The notes beneath the pieces were generated by a model. It ran no database searches. It had not been told where the DNA came from and was given only the letters and a program-made list of their open reading frames with translations. From Spirochaetota bacterium (lineage in GTDB: Bacteria; Spirochaetota; Spirochaetia; SZUA-6), in assembly GCA_003641675.1 (NCBI GenBank), contig QNBI01000001.1:1-21526 (forward strand): a stretch of DNA of 21,526 nt, read 5' to 3'. Below, piece by piece: positions 16,432 through 21,526 of this stretch (its first letter is position 1; every line of letters starts with the position of its first letter). The translations under genes and the position numbers were made by a program.

Positions 16432-17520
16432 ATGAAAAAAATTGTTCTTTTTATTATAGGTCTATTGGCGCTGTTTTCTATTTTAAGGGTAAATGCCGAA
16501 GGTGCCGAAAAATCCCAGTTTGTCGTACATCCGGGATACCTCGAACTGGCAAACGGGACGAGCAAGGTAAAAGTAGCTTTCGGGTTTTTGGATTTGTCTA
16601 AAAATAAAGACTACAGATGGAATTTATTTCCAATGTACATTTCTATGCAGTCAGGAAAAAACAGAATCCAGCTCAGTTTAAACGGGTTATCAATTCTTAA
16701 AAGAACAGGAATTTCTATCGGAAGAAGTATCATCATTAAGGGAGTCCGTAAGGATGATGTGATAAGCATTGGCGGAAAGGTGACTATCTACGGGAAGGTA
16801 GAAGGCGATGTGTGGGTATTAGGTTCTGATATAGCGGTTAAAAGGGGAGCGGTAATCGAAGGAAATGTGATCTCTCTCGGCGGAAGTGTACTAACGGAGA
16901 AAGGAGTACGAATTAAGGGAAATAAACAGTCTATACCGGACTTAAAGATTCCTTTCCTCCATTATCTTACCGGTAAAAAATCCGCCAGGAATTTCAGATT
17001 GATAATAGAGTTCTTTAGAATAGCACTATTTATGATTATTTCATTTTTTATTGTGCTTTTGTGGCGAAAAAGTGTAACAGGAACTGTCATGGTGTTGGGG
17101 GAACAGTGGAAAAATATACTGCTCTTTGTGCTCCTCAGTATTTTTGCTGTTCCCGTTATTACCTTATTATTGGGTGTTTCTATTGCGGGTATCTTTTTTA
17201 TACCGCTTTTCTTTCTCGCTATTGCAGTTTTTGTTTTTTTTGGTTTTGTATCCTTTTTGGTTAGGCTCGGCATGTGGGTTAGAGGCATGGCAAAACAGGA
17301 TTTGGGTTTTCTGTATAGTTCCTGTTTATTGGGCTTTCTGTTTTTTGAGGTCCCTTTTCTTCTTGGGATTATATTAAGCTTTTCTAATAATTCAGCCTTT
17401 TTTGCAAATACAGGGAATATACTCAAAGGAGTATCTGTTTCTCTCTACTTAGCAGCATTTATCTATGGCTTTTCCGGAACCTTAGAGTATATTAGAGATA
17501 AAAACAGCCTGAAAGAATAG
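16432..17520 (+). CDS. Signal-peptide protein with bactofilin-like repeats and membrane helices
   Basis: Residues 1-22 are a signal peptide (KKIVLFIIGLLALFSILRVNA, likely cut after VNA). Residues 30-95 form a beta-rich domain I do not recognise. Residues ~97-165 are a short-repeat stretch of the polymer-forming (bactofilin) kind, with beta-helix periodicity: VISIGGKVTIYGKVEGDVWV, then GAVIEGNVISLGGSV. Four or five hydrophobic helices follow (about 189-211, 228-255, 257-280, 293-316, 329-347). With a cleaved signal the repeat part would be periplasmic, unlike classical cytoplasmic bactofilins. AGAGG 6 nt before the ATG gives a good start. It follows the M23 pair by 56 bp and converges on secA 21 bp on, with no clear hairpin between. 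A cell-wall-associated scaffold role is inference. Confidence 0.85.
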   Translation: MKKIVLFIIGLLALFSILRVNAEGAEKSQFVVHPGYLELANGTSKVKVAFGFLDLSKNKDYRWNLFPMYISMQSGKNRIQLSLNGLSILKRTGISIGRSIIIKGVRKDDVISIGGKVTIYGKVEGDVWVLGSDIAVKRGAVIEGNVISLGGSVLTEKGVRIKGNKQSIPDLKIPFLHYLTGKKSARNFRLIIEFFRIALFMIISFFIVLLWRKSVTGTVMVLGEQWKNILLFVLLSIFAVPVITLLLGVSIAGIFFIPLFFLAIAVFVFFGFVSFLVRLGMWVRGMAKQDLGFLYSSCLLGFLFFEVPFLLGIILSFSNNSAFFANTGNILKGVSVSLYLAAFIYGFSGTLEYIRDKNSLKE

Positions 17521-17541
17521 CCCCTTTTGTTTTTCTAATTT

Positions 17542-20262
17542 TTATCTTCCGTGACAGTACTTATACTTTTTACCGCTTCCGCATGGACATGGATCGTTTC
17601 TTCCCACTTTGGGATACACCCTTTTAACCTGAACCTTTTCCGGCTGTGCAGAACCGGAAGCCGTACTTTCCGGCTGGTTAAACTGCCCAAGCACTGTATG
17701 CGAAGCCTGGCCGATACTGCTGCGCTCAATTATAAGATTGCTTCCCTGAACGGGCTGTATCTGCACCTTTAAGACCTTTCGTGCTATTGCTGTCTTTATG
17801 TTGTATAGCATTTCATCGAATATCTGGAACCCTTCGAGTTTGTACTCGAGCAGAGGATTTTTCTGTCCGTATGCGCGTAGATAAACTGCTTCCCGCAGAG
17901 CTTCGAGGTTTTCAAGATGATCCTGCCATCTTGCATCTATATTTCTGAGGTATTCTATTCTGATGAAAAGATTTAAGTTTTCTTTGCCTATTTCTTCGGC
18001 TTTCTCTTCCAGATCATTTTTGAGTTCTTCGATTATGAAACTTTCAAGTTCTGTAGGAGATTTTTTTAGTAATTTTTTCGTATCTACACTTGGAGTATAG
18101 AAGAACTCCTCCTTTAAACCCTGGAGCAGAAGCTGCATAGCAAGCTCGGTATTTGCTCCCTTTTCCCTGTAATCATCGATGAGATTTCCCACAATTTCCT
18201 TTGCAGTCTCTGTAACTCTGTTTACTAAATTCTCATCCTTAAGTATTTCATCGCGCTTATCATAGATGTATTTTCTCTGTTCATTGAGAACATCGTCATA
18301 TTCAAGAAGATTCTTCCTTATTTCAAAGTTTCTCTCCTCTACTTTCTTTTGCGCTCGCTCAATAGATTTATTAATCCATGGATGTTCAATTGGTTCTCCT
18401 TCGTTCATACCAAGGCGCGACATAAGGGATTTAAGCTTTTCGCCGCCGAACAGCCTCATAAGGTCATCATCCAGCGAAATATAGAAACGTGAAGATCCGG
18501 GGTCTCCCTGCCTGCCCGATCTTCCTCTTAACTGATTATCTATCCGTCTTGCCTCGTGTCTCTCTGTCCCCAGTACATGCAGACCGCCTAAATTTTTAAT
18601 TTCCAGATAGTCAGCCTCCCATTTCTTCGTTTCTTTTGCTACAGCCTCATTAAAAACTTCTATAGGAGCATCTGTGCCTACTTTTTTTCTTGCCCTGAAT
18701 TCCGGATTTCCGCCCAGTTTAATATCTGTTCCACGGCCCGCCATGTTTGTTGCAATGGTTATAGCGCCCTTTGAACCTGCTTCTGCAATAATAAGAGCCT
18801 CTCTTGCATGGTTCTTAGCATTTAGAACCTCATGCCGGACGCCCCGTGACTGAAGCATTCGTGAAAGTTTTTCGGACTTATCAATCGAAACAGTCCCTAC
18901 AAGTACAGGCTGACCTTTTTTGTGTAGCCCGGCTATTTCATCACAAATTGCATTAAATTTATCATCCTCTGTAAGGTAGATAATGTCGTGCATATCATTT
19001 CGTATAACAGGTCGGTTTGTTGGAATTACTACAACATCAAGGTTATATATCTTGGCGAATTCAGTTGCTTCGGTGTCCGCTGTACCTGTCATTCCTGAAA
19101 GCTTGTCGTACATTCTAAAATAGTTCTGGAAAGTAATGGTAGCTAATGTCCTGTTTCTCTGGGCAATTTTAATGTGCTCCTTTGCTTCAATTGCCTGGTG
19201 CAGGCCTTCCGAATAACGCCGGCCGTAAAGGATACGCCCTGTAAATTCATCTACAATCTGGACTTTGCCTTCCTGCACAACATAATCAACGTCTTTTAAG
19301 AATAATTTATGTGCTTTCAGTGACTGAGTGAAGTAATGTATATATTCAAAATTATCATCTGTGAACAGAGAACCCTTAATAAGCCTCCGTTTTAGAAGGA
19401 GCTCTTCTATATGGTTCATGCCTTCGTCTGTGAATATTATACGTTTGCTCTTTTCGTCTATTTTGTAGTCGCCGCTGGGAAACTCCGGATATTCACCTGT
19501 TTCAGGGTCCATCTCACATTCTTTTAGATTATCTACAAGTTTGTTAACCTCGTAATATTTAAAGGTGTCGTCCTCTGCAGGTCCGGATATAATAAGAGGA
19601 GTACGGGCTTCATCTATAAGAATAGAGTCTATTTCATCGACAATACAGAAGTTATGTCCTCTCTGTACTTTTTCTCCGCTGTCCCATCTCATATTATCAC
19701 GCAGGTAGTCAAAACCGAATTCATTGTTTGTTCCGTATGTAATATCTCTGCCGTATGCCATTTTCCTGGATTCATTATCCATCTGTGACAGAATTGCGCC
19801 AACAGAAATTCCAAGGTAGTTATATACAGGTCCCATCCATTCAGAATCTCTTTCTGCCAGGTAATCATTAACGGTTACCACGTGGACTCCTTTTCCTGTA
19901 ATGGCATTAAGGTAGGCTGCCGTCACGCTGGAAAGAGTTTTTCCTTCACCTGTTTTCATTTCCATTATTTTCCCCTGGTGAAGTACAATACCTCCCATCA
20001 ATTGGACATCGAAGATTCGTTCTCCAAGGATACGCCTGGCGGCTTCACGAACAAGGGCATAAGCTTCAGGAAGCATGGAATCAAGACTTTCGCCTTTCCG
20101 GTATCTTTCTCTAAAATCCTCTGTTTTCTTTTTAAAAGCATCCTTCGGAAGCTGTATTGTTTCGTATTCAAGTGAATTTATTCTCGTCACAATTGGTATT
20201 AGTTCTTTTAGATCTCTATCGTATTTGGATCCCACGAAAAGTTTAATAGCTTTTTCAATCAT
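17542..20262 (-). CDS. secA: Preprotein translocase ATPase SecA
   Basis: SecA drives proteins through SecYEG. From the ATG at 20262 the protein is 906 aa and begins [17 protein letters not shown], the normal SecA opening; the frame runs 15 codons further to a TTG at 20307, but that stretch overlaps the promoter region and has no family likeness. Walker A MKTGEGKT is at 102-109, the Walker B DEID at 209-212, and ARTPLIISG follows. The preprotein-binding region, the second nucleotide-binding domain ([32 protein letters not shown]), and the helical scaffold ([20 protein letters not shown]) are complete. The C-terminus has the SEC-C zinc site CPC...YCH (Cys892, Cys894, Cys903, His904) for SecB or lipid binding. 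Length and order are normal. The ribosome site is weak (AGGT right before ATG). Confidence 0.97.
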   Translation of the reverse strand: MIEKAIKLFVGSKYDRDLKELIPIVTRINSLEYETIQLPKDAFKKKTEDFRERYRKGESLDSMLPEAYALVREAARRILGERIFDVQLMGGIVLHQGKIMEMKTGEGKTLSSVTAAYLNAITGKGVHVVTVNDYLAERDSEWMGPVYNYLGISVGAILSQMDNESRKMAYGRDITYGTNNEFGFDYLRDNMRWDSGEKVQRGHNFCIVDEIDSILIDEARTPLIISGPAEDDTFKYYEVNKLVDNLKECEMDPETGEYPEFPSGDYKIDEKSKRIIFTDEGMNHIEELLLKRRLIKGSLFTDDNFEYIHYFTQSLKAHKLFLKDVDYVVQEGKVQIVDEFTGRILYGRRYSEGLHQAIEAKEHIKIAQRNRTLATITFQNYFRMYDKLSGMTGTADTEATEFAKIYNLDVVVIPTNRPVIRNDMHDIIYLTEDDKFNAICDEIAGLHKKGQPVLVGTVSIDKSEKLSRMLQSRGVRHEVLNAKNHAREALIIAEAGSKGAITIATNMAGRGTDIKLGGNPEFRARKKVGTDAPIEVFNEAVAKETKKWEADYLEIKNLGGLHVLGTERHEARRIDNQLRGRSGRQGDPGSSRFYISLDDDLMRLFGGEKLKSLMSRLGMNEGEPIEHPWINKSIERAQKKVEERNFEIRKNLLEYDDVLNEQRKYIYDKRDEILKDENLVNRVTETAKEIVGNLIDDYREKGANTELAMQLLLQGLKEEFFYTPSVDTKKLLKKSPTELESFIIEELKNDLEEKAEEIGKENLNLFIRIEYLRNIDARWQDHLENLEALREAVYLRAYGQKNPLLEYKLEGFQIFDEMLYNIKTAIARKVLKVQIQPVQGSNLIIERSSIGQASHTVLGQFNQPESTASGSAQPEKVQVKRVYPKVGRNDPCPCGSGKKYKYCHGR

Positions 20263-20300
20263 ACCTATAATGTAATGATATTTATACTGCAAGGTCAAGA

Positions 20301-20328
20301 TTGACAAGCTGGATAGAGGGATTATAGT
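20301..20328 (+). promoter_or_regulatory. Near-consensus sigma70 promoter for the lipoprotein gene
   Basis: TTGACA at 20301-20306, 16 nt, then TATAGT at 20323-20328: -35 is 6/6 and -10 is 5/6. A transcript would start near 20335-20337, at or just before the ATG at 20337. On the other strand, TTGTCA (20307-20302) overlaps the same bases and could serve secA with a -10 such as TATAAA or ATAAAT, so the two -35 boxes may be shared. Confidence 0.6.
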
Positions 20329-20336
20329 ATGGGTTT

Positions 20337-21526
20337 ATGAGTATATGGAAAAAAATATTATACGCAGCTGTTCTGTCTTTTCTTTTTATCTTTCTATACA
20401 GCTGTTCGCAGAAAGGGGTACCGGTATTAAAGAGGGAAAACCTGTTTAACCTTAATATAGGCAAAATAGACAACGAGATGGATATATTTCAGGTTCAGGG
20501 AAGGGCGCTTACGGCAAAAAACAGAATTTTTATGAAAAACGGCATATTTTATATAGCAAACGGAAATTCGGGGAAGGTGATGGAGTTTTCTTCCTACGGC
20601 GACCTGATTTTTATGATTTACAACCCTTCGATGAATACAAAGCCGGTTCTGTTGAATACCGATACATTAAAAAAAACTCAAACAACACGCCGTGCTGTTA
20701 AGTATAATTTTTATAGAATCGGTGAAATTGGAGTCGACAACAAGAATGACTTGTGGATAGAAGATTCCGTATCCGAAGACAAGTATGTTAAGGATAAAAA
20801 AGGCGGGATTATTTTAACAAAAGTTGTACGGCATTTCAGCCGTGACGGAAAGCTAATCAATTATATTGGGCAGGAAGGTATAGGAGGAACTCCCTTCCCG
20901 TTTATAGAAAATTTGTATATAACTTCTCAGAGTGAACCTGTGGTTGTTTCCCGTGCTCCCGCAGAATGGGAAATATTCTGGTTTTATAATTCCGGAGAAC
21001 TGCGTTACCATGTCAGAATAGATGAGAGTCATCTTCCGTATATATCATCTTCGCATAATGATAAGGCAGAAATCTCCAGGATAACCGCAGATTATAAAAG
21101 TCCAATTCTTTACCTGGCAGTATCATACTTTAAAGATATTATTGACCCCTCTACGCATGCACGTTCTGGAGTAAAAAAGACAGGTGCTTTTATATACGCA
21201 TTAAATCTAAATACCGGCAAATATACAAAAGTTATGGATATTCCGGGTAATGAGCAAATAAAAGAGGTCTTGGGAACCAGAGAAATTAGAATACCAGGAC
21301 CTTCCTATGAGTTATTGGGGATTACCGAAACCCGTTTTATTTTCCTTATTCGGAATGAAGGGTTAAACAAATACAGACTTTTAATTAAAAAAATCGGCAG
21401 CGGAGAGAATGGCTCTTTTACTAATTCCGAATCAACCGCAGGTAAAGCCCCTAAAATCGGGATTTCAATAACCAAAAATATTACAATTGAGGATACCGCT
21501 TTACACTTTAAATATATTACACTCGA
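20337..21526 (+). CDS. Lipoprotein, 3' end outside window, function unknown
   Basis: The frame stays open from the ATG at 20337 to the last base (396 codons). The N-terminus MSIWKKILYAAVLSFLFIFL is a lipoprotein signal, with lipobox LYSC and acceptor Cys23; this residue pattern (L at -3, S at -1) suits spirochaetal lipobox rules. After it come short repeated beta-strand motifs with Asn-Gly turns (KNGIFYIANGNSGKVMEFSS, then EFSSYGDLIFMIYNPSMNT; further on VRHFSRDGKLINYIGQEG), which resemble the blades of an NHL/beta-propeller protein; that fold is a guess. I know no named family for it. It is divergent from secA across a shared promoter region. The mature protein would be membrane-bound in the periplasm or on the outer face. 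Confidence 0.8.
   Translation, partial: MSIWKKILYAAVLSFLFIFLYSCSQKGVPVLKRENLFNLNIGKIDNEMDIFQVQGRALTAKNRIFMKNGIFYIANGNSGKVMEFSSYGDLIFMIYNPSMNTKPVLLNTDTLKKTQTTRRAVKYNFYRIGEIGVDNKNDLWIEDSVSEDKYVKDKKGGIILTKVVRHFSRDGKLINYIGQEGIGGTPFPFIENLYITSQSEPVVVSRAPAEWEIFWFYNSGELRYHVRIDESHLPYISSSHNDKAEISRITADYKSPILYLAVSYFKDIIDPSTHARSGVKKTGAFIYALNLNTGKYTKVMDIPGNEQIKEVLGTREIRIPGPSYELLGITETRFIFLIRNEGLNKYRLLIKKIGSGENGSFTNSESTAGKAPKIGISITKNITIEDTALHFKYITL

Noticed and set aside
17521..17541. Terminator between the bactofilin-like gene and secA
   Set aside because: The 21-bp spacer is T-rich but I find no hairpin stem.
20263..20307. 15-residue N-terminal extension of SecA from a TTG
   Set aside because: The extension is unlike SecA, lies over the promoter region, and the canonical opening is at ATG 20262.

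Overview
The window looks like a chromosomal segment of a spirochaete, probably Spirochaetales/Treponema-like. The grounds are the order flhA-flhF-flhG-sigma28-fapA, moderate-to-low G+C, dense co-directional operons with strong AGGAGG-type ribosome sites, and a treponeme-style lipobox protein next to secA. This assignment comes from recalled gene order and protein character, not from a database search.

Left part (1-10410, all + strand): a flagellar and chemotaxis operon. It runs flhA (3' part only), flhF, flhG, a two-helix membrane protein with an acidic tail, the motility sigma factor fliA/whiG, a Jag_N-FapA (DUF342) protein, a 106-aa Lys/Glu-rich small protein, a SwrB/DUF6115-like single-pass coiled-coil protein, cheW, cheA and cheY. 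It ends at a strong, probably bidirectional, hairpin terminator. Junctions are tight (ATGA overlap at fliA/fapA, back-to-back codons at flhA/flhF and fapA/small protein). The operon joins export gate (FlhA), placement and number control (FlhF/FlhG), late-gene transcription (sigma28) and the chemotaxis phosphorelay (CheA-CheW-CheY).

Middle (10492-14177, - strand): two genes overlapping by ATGA, a class B penicillin-binding protein with a C-terminal PASTA domain followed by a MAF/DUF115 motility accessory factor of the type linked to flagellin glycosylation. Across a 156-bp divergent spacer lie two + strand membrane-anchored LysM-M23 endopeptidases in tandem. After them comes a signal-peptide protein that joins a bactofilin-like repeat region to several membrane helices, with an exact sigma28 -10 octamer in front of it.

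Right part (17542-21526): secA on the - strand, convergent with the bactofilin-like gene and divergent from a lipoprotein gene that runs off the window end. The secA/lipoprotein spacer carries a near-consensus sigma70 promoter (TTGACA-N16-TATAGT).

I see no rRNA, tRNA, CRISPR array, insertion sequence or phage gene, and no gene-free gap above 300 bp. The parts most worth a second look are the poorly characterised proteins set among the flagellar genes (3357-3914, 6655-6975, 7008-7472), the periplasmic bactofilin-like membrane protein, and the PBP-MAF gene pair.
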